Below, piece after piece: positions 18,487-27,242 of a stretch of 47,022 bases of DNA. A program made the position numbers and the translations under genes. The notes under the pieces are model-generated. The model was not told the DNA's origin. It ran no database searches and worked only from the letters and a program-made list of their open reading frames with translations. Each line of letters starts with the position of its first letter. Within the stretch, counting starts at the first letter, position 1. The stretch covers positions 1 through 47,022 of the forward strand of contig NZ_JASDCS010000015.1 in assembly GCF_030407815.1 (NCBI RefSeq). Direction: 5' to 3'. This DNA is from Psychrobacter sp. APC 3281. GTDB taxonomy: Bacteria; Pseudomonadota; Gammaproteobacteria; Pseudomonadales; Moraxellaceae.

Positions 18487-18848
18487 CATTTATACAGGTT
18501 AGGCAAATCTTTATAGCGCAAAATAAACGTTAAATGTGTCGACAGACTCAATCAAAGGTACATGAATCGGGCTTCTTTAACCTAACATTGCTGGTTTGGT
18601 TAAAGAAAGTAACTCAAACCTATAATTGCCAGAATATGGATATAATCAACTTGAACAGTTATTCAATAACTACTACAATGCGTTTTTAATACATTTTGTG
18701 GTAATACTTTGTTTATTTTTGAGTAATCACTCAACATTGTTCATATTTTACCTATGTTTGTTACCTGATAGTTCGGTGCCATCGTGCCCGTTTTATTTGC
18801 TTAATTTGTTCCAATTCACTTTTACTTTTTCTCAAAAAGAGATAATTC
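18487..18848. other. Intergenic region upstream of the DoxX-like gene, with a 10-bp inverted repeat
   Basis: No gene is supported here. The most visible structure is an inverted repeat, TTCTTTAACC at 18573-18582 and GGTTAAAGAA at 18598-18607, with a 15-nt loop and no T run, so it is more likely an operator or leader hairpin than a terminator. Two TATAAT sequences follow (near 18621 and 18636), either of which could be a -10 box for the DoxX-like gene. I cannot pair them with a good -35. Confidence 0.4.
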
Positions 18849-19253
18849 ATGCCAAAACATTTGCCACTCTCACTATTGTTTCTTCGCCTTGGTGTTTTCA
18901 TCGTGTTCTTCTTTTGGACACTCGACAAATTCGTAAATCCTGAGCATGCCGCCAATGTATTTGCTAAATTCTACGCTTTAGAAAATTTAGGCATCACTAT
19001 TGTTTACCTGATTGGTAGCTTGCAAATTATTCTTATCTTCTCGTTTGTCATAGGTTTATTCAAAAAATGGACATACGGCATCATTTTATTACTACACGCC
19101 GCTTCTACTTTTGCATCTTTTGGTCTTTACCTAACACCTTTTGATAACTTGCTGTTCTTTGCTGCATGGCCAATGCTGGCAGCCTGTTTGGCGCTGTTCT
19201 TAATGAGAGACTATGACACCCTAACATTGGGTAAAAATACGTCTCCAGTATAA
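18849..19253 (+). CDS. DoxX-like four-helix membrane protein
   Basis: A 134-residue integral membrane protein with four hydrophobic segments: LLFLRLGVFIVFFFW, TIVYLIGSLQIILIFSFVIGL, IILLLHAASTFASFGLYL and LLFFAAWPMLAACLALFL. Between helices 1 and 2 is the DKFVNPEHAANVFAKFYAL stretch typical of DoxX-like proteins. Its function is not known; DoxX relatives are linked to respiratory or redox membrane complexes. It has its own upstream region and lies ahead of the TVP38-flavoprotein fusion. Confidence 0.7.
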   Translation: MPKHLPLSLLFLRLGVFIVFFFWTLDKFVNPEHAANVFAKFYALENLGITIVYLIGSLQIILIFSFVIGLFKKWTYGIILLLHAASTFASFGLYLTPFDNLLFFAAWPMLAACLALFLMRDYDTLTLGKNTSPV

Positions 19254-19510
19254 ATGTCAGCGGCAGTGCTTATTGCTTAAGTAGCATAAATATCAGACAG
19301 CAAGACATAATTTATATACTATTAAGACTGCCGACTTAAATTTTTTATCGTAGTTAGGCGATTCAGACAATTCGATTTGATTGCCACGTTACTCAACTAT
19401 AGTTACTTAGGTATTGTTACTTAAGTTTAGTTATTCAGATGATGAGTATTCTACAGTTTGAGTAATAACTACGATTTTAGCCTTCGCTCCCTTATTTGGC
19501 CGGACTTTTC

Positions 19511-21664
19511 ATGATTAAAAGAATATTTTTAATACTATTAATATTGATATTAGCGGCAAGCTTTTTTTACTTTGACCTAAATCAATTATTGACGCTTGAT
19601 GGCTTAAAAGGGTCGATGGCGCAATTTAATGAATACAAAGCGCAGTCACCGCTATTGATTATCGGTGGGTTTTTCTTATTATATGTCGTCGTCACTGCCC
19701 TCTCCTTACCAGGCGCTGCGATTTTAACGCTAGCCGCTGGTGCGCTATTTGGTTTGGTTCAAGGCTTACTCGTTGCCTCATTTGCATCGAGTATTGGTGC
19801 TACCATTGCCTTCTTGGCATCGCGATATTTACTGCGTGACACCATCAAACAGCGCTTTCCTGAGCGGTTGGCAGCTATTGATGCAGGCGTCGAAAAAGAA
19901 GGTGGATTTTATTTATTTACCTTACGTCTGGTACCCATATTTCCATTCTTTTTGATTAACCTATTGATGGGTGTAACGTCTATTAAAACATGGACTTACT
20001 ACTGGGTCAGTCAAATCGGTATGCTGGCTGGAACGTTTGTCTTCGTCAATGCAGGGACACAGCTGGCACAGATAGACAGCTTATCGGGTATTTTATCTTT
20101 CAACTTAATTGTCTCGTTTGCGTTATTAGGTTTCTTCCCATTAATAGCAAAAGGAGTGTTGAACATGTTTAAAAAACGCCGTGTTTATAAAGGCCATACC
20201 AAACCTAAGAAGTTCGATCGCAATATGATTGTGATTGGCGCAGGCGCTGGTGGATTGGTTACAAGCTACATTGCCGCAGCGGTAAAAGCAAAAGTCACAC
20301 TGATTGAAGCAGGTGAGATGGGCGGGGATTGTCTTAATTATGGTTGTGTACCTAGTAAAGCCATCATTAAGAGCGCAAAAATCGCTGATCAGATTCGCCA
20401 TGGTGAAAACTACGGTCTAGAGAACACTGTACCGCAGTTTTCATTCAAAAAAGTGATGGCACGCGTACAGCAAGTAGTGGCTGATATCGCACCGCACGAC
20501 AGCGTTGAACGTTATACCAATCTGGGCGTCGATGTGGTCAAAGGCTATGCCAAATTGATTGACCCGTGGACAGTAGAAATCCAGCTAAATGACGGCGGCA
20601 TGCAGACCCTAACAGCGCGCACCATCGTCATTGCCACTGGCGCCCGTCCATTTGTACCACCTCTACCAGGTATAGAAGAAACAGGCTACGTGACCAGTGA
20701 CACGCTATGGACGAAGTTTGCTGAGCTAGAAGAAGCCCCGAAAAAGCTAGTAGTACTGGGTGGCGGACCAATCGGTAGCGAGCTTGCTCAAAGCTTTGCG
20801 CGCTTGGGTTCTAATGTGACGCAAATTGAGATGAGCGATCGAATCATGGGCAAAGAAGACCTCGAAGTCTCTGCCTTTGCTCACCAGTCGCTCACTGATA
20901 GCGGTGTCAATATTTTGACTTCGCATCAAGCCATGCGCTGCGAGATGCGTGATGGCAAAAAATACATTATCGTCAAACACAATGAAACAGAAATCGATAT
21001 CGAGTATGATGAGCTACTTTGTGCCGTTGGTCGTAGCGCACGTCTTGAAGGTTATGGTTTAGAGGCATTAGGTATCGAAACCAATCGTACTATCGTAACC
21101 AACGAATATCTCGAGACGTTATATCCTAATATTTTTGCTGCAGGTGATATCGTTGGCCCATACCAGTTTACTCATGTCGCTGCCCATCAGGGTTGGTACG
21201 CCGCAGTCAATGGCTTATTTGGCAATTTGAAGAAGTTTAAGGTAGATTATCGCGTCATTCCTTGGGTTACGTTTATCGACCCAGAAGTTGCTCGTGTCGG
21301 TATTAATGAGCAAGAAGCCATTGATAAAGGCATCGATTACGAGATTACTCGTTTTGAGTTTGAAGAGCTGGATCGTGCCATTACAGATAGCGCGGCTAAA
21401 GGCTTTATCAAAGTCATCACGCCAAAAGGTAAAGACAAAATACTTGGCGTTACGGTGGTGTCTGAACATGCAGGCGACCTAATCGCTGAGTTTGTACTGG
21501 CCATGAAACATGGTCTGGGTCTCAATAAAATATTGGGCACCATTCATAGCTACCCTACTTGGGCAGAAGGCAACAAATATGCCGCTGGTGAGTGGAAACG
21601 TGCTCATGCGCCTGAGACCGTATTAAGCTGGTTAGAGAAATACCATACTTGGCGTCGCGGTTAA
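19511..21664 (+). CDS. TVP38/DedA-like membrane domain fused to a mercuric-reductase-like FAD oxidoreductase
   Basis: A protein of about 717 residues with two parts. Residues 1-210 hold a hydrophobic start (IFLILLILILAASFFYF) and a SNARE-associated/TVP38 domain with LPGAAILTLAAGALFG, a GATIAFLASRYLLRD stretch and FTLRLVPIFPFFLINLLMG. From about residue 238 comes a class I pyridine nucleotide-disulfide oxidoreductase: VIGAGAGGLVTSY, the redox pair Cys274/Cys279 in GGDCLNYGCVPSK, an NAD-binding VVLGGGPIGSELAQ, AAGDIVGPYQFTHVAAHQG, and a dimerisation domain ending HSYPTWAEGNKYAA. Extra cysteines of true MerA (NmerA or C-terminal pair) are absent. ATG 19511 is preferred to an in-frame TTG at 19496. 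The E. coli homologues of the N-terminal domain (YdjX/YdjZ) also sit beside ynj genes. The substrate is unknown. Confidence 0.88.
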   Translation: MIKRIFLILLILILAASFFYFDLNQLLTLDGLKGSMAQFNEYKAQSPLLIIGGFFLLYVVVTALSLPGAAILTLAAGALFGLVQGLLVASFASSIGATIAFLASRYLLRDTIKQRFPERLAAIDAGVEKEGGFYLFTLRLVPIFPFFLINLLMGVTSIKTWTYYWVSQIGMLAGTFVFVNAGTQLAQIDSLSGILSFNLIVSFALLGFFPLIAKGVLNMFKKRRVYKGHTKPKKFDRNMIVIGAGAGGLVTSYIAAAVKAKVTLIEAGEMGGDCLNYGCVPSKAIIKSAKIADQIRHGENYGLENTVPQFSFKKVMARVQQVVADIAPHDSVERYTNLGVDVVKGYAKLIDPWTVEIQLNDGGMQTLTARTIVIATGARPFVPPLPGIEETGYVTSDTLWTKFAELEEAPKKLVVLGGGPIGSELAQSFARLGSNVTQIEMSDRIMGKEDLEVSAFAHQSLTDSGVNILTSHQAMRCEMRDGKKYIIVKHNETEIDIEYDELLCAVGRSARLEGYGLEALGIETNRTIVTNEYLETLYPNIFAAGDIVGPYQFTHVAAHQGWYAAVNGLFGNLKKFKVDYRVIPWVTFIDPEVARVGINEQEAIDKGIDYEITRFEFEELDRAITDSAAKGFIKVITPKGKDKILGVTVVSEHAGDLIAEFVLAMKHGLGLNKILGTIHSYPTWAEGNKYAAGEWKRAHAPETVLSWLEKYHTWRRG

Positions 21665-21860
21665 TTAATGATAGTTAGTTAATATCAGTTAATTAAGGGC
21701 AGTTTGCTGATCAACGTCATTAAATGATGCAATTAGAAGCAAAGTTCTAAAAGACTCCAATAAAGCTGGTTTAGATTTTGTGGTATCTGTTTGGTTTGAC
21801 ATGGCAGGCTATGAAATCTTTACCGGCTTTACTAACATTTAAATCATAACGGAAACTTGA

Positions 21861-23159
21861 ATGCGCGTTATTACCACTTTACCGATGCTCAAACGTCTTA
21901 CGCGATATAGCACCTACGCTATGGTGATGAGCATTTGTATTGGTATATCAGCAAGCACAGCATCGCCAACTACTGCCAATATTAACCAAGACTTATCACC
22001 TTGGCAGCAGATAGAAGCCCAAGGCAGCAATCAAGACGTTTACTTTTATGCATGGGGCGGTGACCCACAGATTAACGCCTATCTACAATGGATCGCCGAT
22101 CAAGTCGATGATAAATATGATATCAACTTAGTCCATGTCAAATTAAGCGACACCAGTGAAGCAGTCAGTCGGGTACTCGCAGAAAAATCCGCCCATAATG
22201 ACGATCAAGGTAGTGTTGATTTGGTCTGGATTAATGGTGCTAACTTTGCCACCATGAGTGAAAACTCGTTATTACTTAAACAATGGGCAAACAAGCTGCC
22301 CAATTTTGCGTTGACTGACCCAGAGAATAATCCAACCGTAAATTTCGACTTTGGTGTGCCGACCAACGGCATGGAAGCACCATGGGGACAAGCCTCTCTG
22401 ACGTTCTATTACGACAGCCTATCGACCAGTAAACCGCCAACAACCCTAACTGAGTTAACCGCTTGGACAGCACAAAACCCTGGCCGCTTTAGCTATCCCA
22501 AACCGCCTGATTTTTTGGGTATGAGTTTCTTAAAATATGTCTTAGTCATGCTGCATGAGCAACAAGACGCTCAAACGGGTAAAAACACTAGCGCACAGCT
22601 TAACTTGCCTGCCACTGAAGAAAACACCGCGCTCGTATTAGATCCGCTATGGGCGTTTTTAGATGGCTTTCATCCAACCTTATGGCGTAATGGCGAGCAG
22701 TTCGTACAGACAGGTGCGCAGATGCGGCGCTTGGTCGATGATACGGAGCTGAGTCTCGCCTTTACCTTTTCGGCACCAGAGGTTCCTGCGGCCGTGCAGC
22801 GTTATGACTTACCCGAAAGCATTCGCAGCTATGCCATGAGTGACGGCAGCTTAAGCAATACTCATTTTGTCGCTATCCCTTATAACGCTAGCCATCCTCA
22901 GGCGGCACAATTAGTAGCCAACTTTTTGATGAGCCCAGAAGCCCAAGCAAAAAAACAAACCCCTTCGGTATGGGGTGACAAAAGCGTACTGGTCCAATCT
23001 ACACTTAGCCCTGCACAACAAGCATTATTCAAAACCAAACAGCCCCATCCAAGTGCCCTGCCCTTTGATAGTGTCAAACGCACGGTAAGCGAGCCGCATC
23101 CAAGTTGGGTAGAGGCCATCCAGCAAGGCTGGCAAGCACGTTATGGGGTGAGTCCATGA
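21861..23159 (+). CDS. ynjB: YnjB-family ABC transporter substrate-binding protein
   Basis: A 432-residue periplasmic binding protein. It begins with a basic segment, a hydrophobic stretch (AMVMSICIGISASTA) and a probable signal peptidase site near SASTASP. The mature start, WQQIEAQGSNQDVYFYAWGG, and the VDLVWINGANFATM stretch are characteristic of the YnjB branch of extracellular solute-binding proteins. A GGAA site precedes ATG. Its stop overlaps ynjC by 4 bp, and ynjD follows, so it forms an ABC importer with them. The ligand of E. coli YnjBCD is not established; thiamine- or polyamine-like relatives are known in the wider superfamily. Confidence 0.88.
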   Translation: MRVITTLPMLKRLTRYSTYAMVMSICIGISASTASPTTANINQDLSPWQQIEAQGSNQDVYFYAWGGDPQINAYLQWIADQVDDKYDINLVHVKLSDTSEAVSRVLAEKSAHNDDQGSVDLVWINGANFATMSENSLLLKQWANKLPNFALTDPENNPTVNFDFGVPTNGMEAPWGQASLTFYYDSLSTSKPPTTLTELTAWTAQNPGRFSYPKPPDFLGMSFLKYVLVMLHEQQDAQTGKNTSAQLNLPATEENTALVLDPLWAFLDGFHPTLWRNGEQFVQTGAQMRRLVDDTELSLAFTFSAPEVPAAVQRYDLPESIRSYAMSDGSLSNTHFVAIPYNASHPQAAQLVANFLMSPEAQAKKQTPSVWGDKSVLVQSTLSPAQQALFKTKQPHPSALPFDSVKRTVSEPHPSWVEAIQQGWQARYGVSP

Positions 23160-24919
23160 GCCAAGGTTTTGACAAAATAACGAAAAAAGGTGATAAACCT
23201 AAGCCTATTACGCTTGAGAAAAAAGACCTGTTTACGCGTATCGTGTCTTTTAGCCCCAAACTCTTAATTCTCATACTAATATTACCGGTACTCTGTGGCC
23301 TCATCTGTGTACTGTTGCCTGCTCTGAGCTGGCTTCCTGCCCTAGAAAAAACAACCTTGAATCTGCAAGGGTTTATAGACCTGTGGCAAACGCCTGGCAT
23401 CACGCAAATGGCTGCGTTAAGTCTGGCTACAGGACTTATCAGCACCCTACTCGCTTTTGTCATTGCCCTGATGATATTGGCCGCGTTCTTTAACAGTGTT
23501 TGGTTGCAGCGTATTGAGCATTTATTAAGCCCCATCTTGGTCATTCCTCATGCAGCTGCAGCCATTGCCGTTGGGTTTTTGATTGCGCCGTCAGGTATGT
23601 TTGCACGGCTCATCTCCCCGTGGCTAACTGGTTGGGAGATGGCACCCGATGGTATGTTTCCGCATGACCCATACGGTATCAGCATCATCTTGGGTTTAAC
23701 CTTAAAAGAGCTGCCTTTTTTATTATTAATGGCACTGGGCGCGCTGGCTCAACCTGAGCTTGGTAAAAAATTGCGCCAACAGTATACCGTCGCGCTCAAT
23801 CTTGGTTATTACCCAATTACTGCTTTCTTTAAGGCGGTCTTGCCCCTATTATATCCTTTTTTACGTTTACCGATTTTGGCCGTATTGGCCTATGCCAGTG
23901 CGAGCGTTGAGATGCCGTTGATATTGGGCCCTAACACACCACCAACGCTTGCTGTCTCTATCATACAATGGTTTAACGATGTTGACCTGACATTGCGTAT
24001 CAAGGCATCAGCAGGCGCATTATTACAACTCGTATTGACAGCAGGTTTAGTCGCCTTTTGGCTAGGCGGCGAAAAAACGATCAAGGCAATATTTAGTGTT
24101 TCGTCAGTCAATGGCAAACGTCATTATGCAGATACTATCTGGCAAAAAGTCACCGCCATACTTACCGTAGGTGTGATTGGCTTTATGCTCATGTCACTCG
24201 CTGGCCTTGTATTATGGGCATTTGCAGGATTTTGGCGGTTTCCAGCGATGCTACCAGAGCAATTCGTATTATTACACTTTCAAAGTGCCTTTACCCAAAT
24301 GAGCACACCATTGGTCAATACGCTTAGCATTGGGGCCGTCAGTACTGCCTTTGCTGTTTTTCTGACTTTGCTATGCTTGGAAGCTGAGCAACTGAGTGCT
24401 AAGCCATTGTCACACTTCACTAGTTTTATTATTTACTTACCGCTCTTGGTGCCAAGTATTGCTTTCTTGTTTGGCTTGGTATGGTTGCAGCAGTTGGCCA
24501 ATCATCAATCAGAATTTTTTAATGTGGCATTTGCCCATCTTTTATTCGTGCTACCGTACGTGTTTTTATCATTGGCCAGTAGCTATCGACGCTTAGACTC
24601 ACGTTTCGCTCATGTGGCCGCTAGCCTTGGCGCTGCTCCTATCAAGGTATTCTTTCAGATAAAGCTGCCGCAGCTATTTGCTCCTATTTTGATTGCCATT
24701 GCTCTCGGTCTAGCAATCAGCTTTGGTCAGTATTTGCCAACTCTATTGGCGGGTGGCGGACGTATTGCCACTATCACAACAGAAGCGGTGACACTGGCAA
24801 ATGGTGCCAGTCGGCGTACCAGTGCTGTTTATGCGATTATGCAAATGGCGCTACCGCTCATCGGTTTTATATTAGCTTGGATGCTACCCAAGTACTTTTT
24901 TAGAAGTGGTGCTCGGTAG
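23156..24919 (+). CDS. ynjC: YnjC-family ABC transporter permease (double-length)
   Basis: A permease of about 587 residues with two sequential binding-protein-dependent transport (MetI-like) domains, as in ThiP and FbpB. Each half has about six hydrophobic segments. EAA-loop-like motifs are recognisable near RQQYTVALNLGYYPITAFFKAVLPLL in the first half and FAHVAASLGAAPIKVFFQIKLPQL in the second. I chose ATG 23156, which overlaps the ynjB stop (ATGA); a longer frame opens upstream inside ynjB without a ribosome-binding site. It forms the inner-membrane channel of the YnjBCD importer. Confidence 0.9.
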   Translation: MSQGFDKITKKGDKPKPITLEKKDLFTRIVSFSPKLLILILILPVLCGLICVLLPALSWLPALEKTTLNLQGFIDLWQTPGITQMAALSLATGLISTLLAFVIALMILAAFFNSVWLQRIEHLLSPILVIPHAAAAIAVGFLIAPSGMFARLISPWLTGWEMAPDGMFPHDPYGISIILGLTLKELPFLLLMALGALAQPELGKKLRQQYTVALNLGYYPITAFFKAVLPLLYPFLRLPILAVLAYASASVEMPLILGPNTPPTLAVSIIQWFNDVDLTLRIKASAGALLQLVLTAGLVAFWLGGEKTIKAIFSVSSVNGKRHYADTIWQKVTAILTVGVIGFMLMSLAGLVLWAFAGFWRFPAMLPEQFVLLHFQSAFTQMSTPLVNTLSIGAVSTAFAVFLTLLCLEAEQLSAKPLSHFTSFIIYLPLLVPSIAFLFGLVWLQQLANHQSEFFNVAFAHLLFVLPYVFLSLASSYRRLDSRFAHVAASLGAAPIKVFFQIKLPQLFAPILIAIALGLAISFGQYLPTLLAGGGRIATITTEAVTLANGASRRTSAVYAIMQMALPLIGFILAWMLPKYFFRSGAR

Positions 24920-24998
24920 CAGGCTGGTCATAAACAAAAGCAAACGTTATCAAACATTAAAATAATTAGTCGTGAAAAACACAAATAAAGGGTTCCTG

Positions 24999-25631
24999 AT
25001 GCCATCATCTCTACAGATAAATGACTTACAGCTGTTTCGTCAAAACGAGCAGCTATTGAGTATCAATGAGCACATCGCTGGTGGTGATATCCTAACCGTG
25101 ATGGGCCCTTCTGGTAGTGGCAAGTCCAGCTTACTAAACTGGCTAACAGGCACTTTGGCGAGCGATTTTACCGCGACGGGTACTGTCTGGTTAAACGATG
25201 AGAACGTGACTCACCTGCCTGCGCATTTGCGCCGTATTGGTGTTCTGTATCAAGACGCACTGCTGTTTTCGCATCTATCCGTCGCAGGCAATATTGCTTT
25301 TGCCATGCCAAAAGGAAACAAAAAACAGCGGGTTGAGAAAATAGCGCAGTCTTTAGCGCAAGTGGGCTTAGAAGGGATGGGAGATCGTCATCCTGATAAC
25401 TTATCAGGTGGTCAACAAGCACGTGTTGCCCTACTACGCACGCTGCTGAGTGAACCCAAAGCGATACTACTTGATGAGCCGTTTAGCAAACTTGATACTC
25501 AGTTGAGAATGGATACACGGCAATTGGTATTCGATCAGATTCGTACTCATAAGTTGCCTGCTATTATGGTCACGCACGACCAAAGCGACGCTGAAGCAGC
25601 CAATGGTAAAGTTATTTATGTAGGACAATAG
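24999..25631 (+). CDS. ynjD: YnjD-family ABC transporter ATP-binding protein
   Basis: An ATPase of about 210 residues. Walker A is GPSGSGKSS (residues 36-44), the Q-loop is in GVLYQDALLF, the signature is LSGGQQ (135-140), Walker B is ILLDE (156-160) and the switch histidine is His193 in MVTHDQ. ATG 24999 is supported by AAGGG 7 bp upstream; the in-frame GTG at 24972 has no such site. It powers import with ynjB and ynjC. It is short for the family, ending soon after the switch, so it lacks any C-terminal regulatory domain. Confidence 0.92.
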   Translation: MPSSLQINDLQLFRQNEQLLSINEHIAGGDILTVMGPSGSGKSSLLNWLTGTLASDFTATGTVWLNDENVTHLPAHLRRIGVLYQDALLFSHLSVAGNIAFAMPKGNKKQRVEKIAQSLAQVGLEGMGDRHPDNLSGGQQARVALLRTLLSEPKAILLDEPFSKLDTQLRMDTRQLVFDQIRTHKLPAIMVTHDQSDAEAANGKVIYVGQ

Positions 25632-25711
25632 TTTTGGACATCAGAGTCAAATATCAACGCTAAATACCCAATCAAAGTACCAAAATAAGCAAAATATAAA
25701 AGGCAGCTCGC

Positions 25712-26338
25712 ATGTTAGACAAGTTTATTACGCCCGTGATCAAGCCGCTGCTAACCCCAATAGTAGCGACATTGCATAAGCTCGGTATTACGGCTGATCA
25801 GCTTACGGTAGCTGGATTCTTGGTTGGTATGTTGGCATTACCACTACTCGCGTTTGAGCTATGGTATGGCGCACTGGCAGCGATAATATTGAATCGTATC
25901 TTTGATGGACTTGATGGCGCAATGGCACGCTACGCAAAGCAAAGCTCTAGCGCTGGCGGCTACTTAGATATAACCCTCGATTTTTTGTTTTATGCCGCTG
26001 TGCCACTTGGGTTTATTTTGGCCAACCCTGCGCAAAACGCTATTGCAGGTGCCTTGTTGTTAGCGGCATTTATTGGGACAGGTTCGAGCTTTTTGGCCTT
26101 TGCGATTTCTGCAGAAAAGTTTCAATTAGACAAGCCGCAGTTTAAATATAAGAGCTTTTATTACCTCAACGGTCTTACAGAAGGCACCGAGACCATTGCT
26201 CTTTTTATCGCTCTCTGTATTTGGCCTCAGCATTTTGTGCTACTTGCTGGTATCTTTGCTACTGCCTGCGCTGTTACTATTTTCACTCGTATACATGGTG
26301 GGTATCATACTCTCAAAAAGCTCGAATCTACCAAGTAA
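25712..26338 (+). CDS. ynjF: YnjF-family CDP-alcohol phosphatidyltransferase
   Basis: A 208-residue inner-membrane enzyme of the CDP-alcohol phosphatidyltransferase family. The defining motif is complete: Asp65, Asp68-Gly69, Ala72-Arg73, Gly82, Asp86 and Asp90 (DGLDGAMARYAKQ... then GGYLDITLDF). Hydrophobic segments lie on both sides. The alcohol substrate of YnjF is not known. It follows the ynjBCD transporter by 80 bp, the same neighbour set as in E. coli except that the rhodanese gene ynjE is missing. It converges on the TetR gene. Confidence 0.9.
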   Translation: MLDKFITPVIKPLLTPIVATLHKLGITADQLTVAGFLVGMLALPLLAFELWYGALAAIILNRIFDGLDGAMARYAKQSSSAGGYLDITLDFLFYAAVPLGFILANPAQNAIAGALLLAAFIGTGSSFLAFAISAEKFQLDKPQFKYKSFYYLNGLTEGTETIALFIALCIWPQHFVLLAGIFATACAVTIFTRIHGGYHTLKKLESTK

Positions 26339-26382
26339 GCGCCTAGAGATATACGCCGTATCAAAACCCAGCCATCATACCG

Positions 26383-26994
26383 CTAAGCATTTACCGAATC
26401 ATCGAGTCGCAGTGCTTCTATAGATAAAGCCATATCTTCGGCAAGGGCGTGTACCGTCGAGCTCTCTATGTCACGCTGGGCAAAGGCACGCAGCCCCATA
26501 ACTTCTGCTTGTAGACGGCGACCAAGTCTAACCGGATCAAGCTCACTATCCATCTCACAGACATTCTGCGCTTCCTTAAAGCATTCTATAAAACGCGTCT
26601 CCATACCTGCCAGCAGCATTTCTACCTTGGTTAACGCTGTCTGCTCACGCGCGCCCAGCTCTAGTAAGCTTTTGACCAACATACAGGCTCGGCTCGGTAA
26701 CGCCTTATCACGAATCCCGCCAAGCTGACGTATATAAGCGGCTAGTCCTAATAAAGGCGTTTCATGATGGCTTAATACTCGCTCAAGCTCGGTCAGACCT
26801 AAACGTGCATAGTATTCTAGCGCTTCTTGAAATAGGCCTTCTTTATTACCAAAAGCGGCATAGATACTGCCTGGGCGCATATCGAGCGCTTGCTCGATGT
26901 CTTTTAGAGATGTGGCATGAAAGCCCTTTTGCCAAAAAAGCTGTAGCGCACGCTCCAAGGCGTCATGACGGTTGTAAAGTGCGGTGCGTGACAT
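26383..26994 (-). CDS. TetR/AcrR-family transcriptional regulator
   Basis: About 203 residues. The N-terminal helix-turn-helix covers RHDALERALQLFWQKGFHATSLKDIEQALDMRPGSIYAAFGNKEGLF with the recognition helix around MRPGSIYAAFG. The C-terminal ligand domain is diverse. I chose the second ATG (26994), which has GGGG six bases upstream; the first ATG at 27006 has none. It lies 249 bp downstream of the aldehyde dehydrogenase on the same strand, so it may regulate that gene or a remote one. The ligand is not predictable. Confidence 0.85.
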   Translation of the reverse strand: MSRTALYNRHDALERALQLFWQKGFHATSLKDIEQALDMRPGSIYAAFGNKEGLFQEALEYYARLGLTELERVLSHHETPLLGLAAYIRQLGGIRDKALPSRACMLVKSLLELGAREQTALTKVEMLLAGMETRFIECFKEAQNVCEMDSELDPVRLGRRLQAEVMGLRAFAQRDIESSTVHALAEDMALSIEALRLDDSVNA

Positions 26995-27242
26995 AATGTG
27001 CCCCATTTAAAAAGCCGTGACCTCATATAAAAATGGGCACGGCTATAAAACTTGAATGATTGCTCAATTTTATCCTGAATGGGTGCGACAGTAAAGTTAA
27101 TATAAGAAACGGTCTGGTAAACAAACGTAATGCTAGAGCGCGACTTAACTATCAACAATCACTCTACAATAATTCAACAGTCATGCTGATAGCTAGTAAA
27201 TGGTCTCTACAGTGGCTAGTGATAATCTAGTTAAAAATCCAA

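Noticed and set aside
18626..18943. A 105-residue plus-strand reading frame overlapping the DoxX-like start
   Set aside because: It has no ribosome-binding site or family resemblance, and over its last third it is the DoxX-like gene read in another frame.
19996..21664. True mercuric reductase (MerA) function for the flavoprotein
   Set aside because: Only the active-site pair Cys274/Cys279 is seen; the extra cysteines of MerA and a mer context are missing.
21661..21696. Two TTAATTAA palindromes after the flavoprotein gene as a terminator
   Set aside because: The arms are AT-only, with no GC stem and no T run in the right place.
23074..23544. A 156-residue minus-strand frame over the ynjB-ynjC junction
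   Set aside because: It is a shadow of two well-supported overlapping genes on the plus strand.
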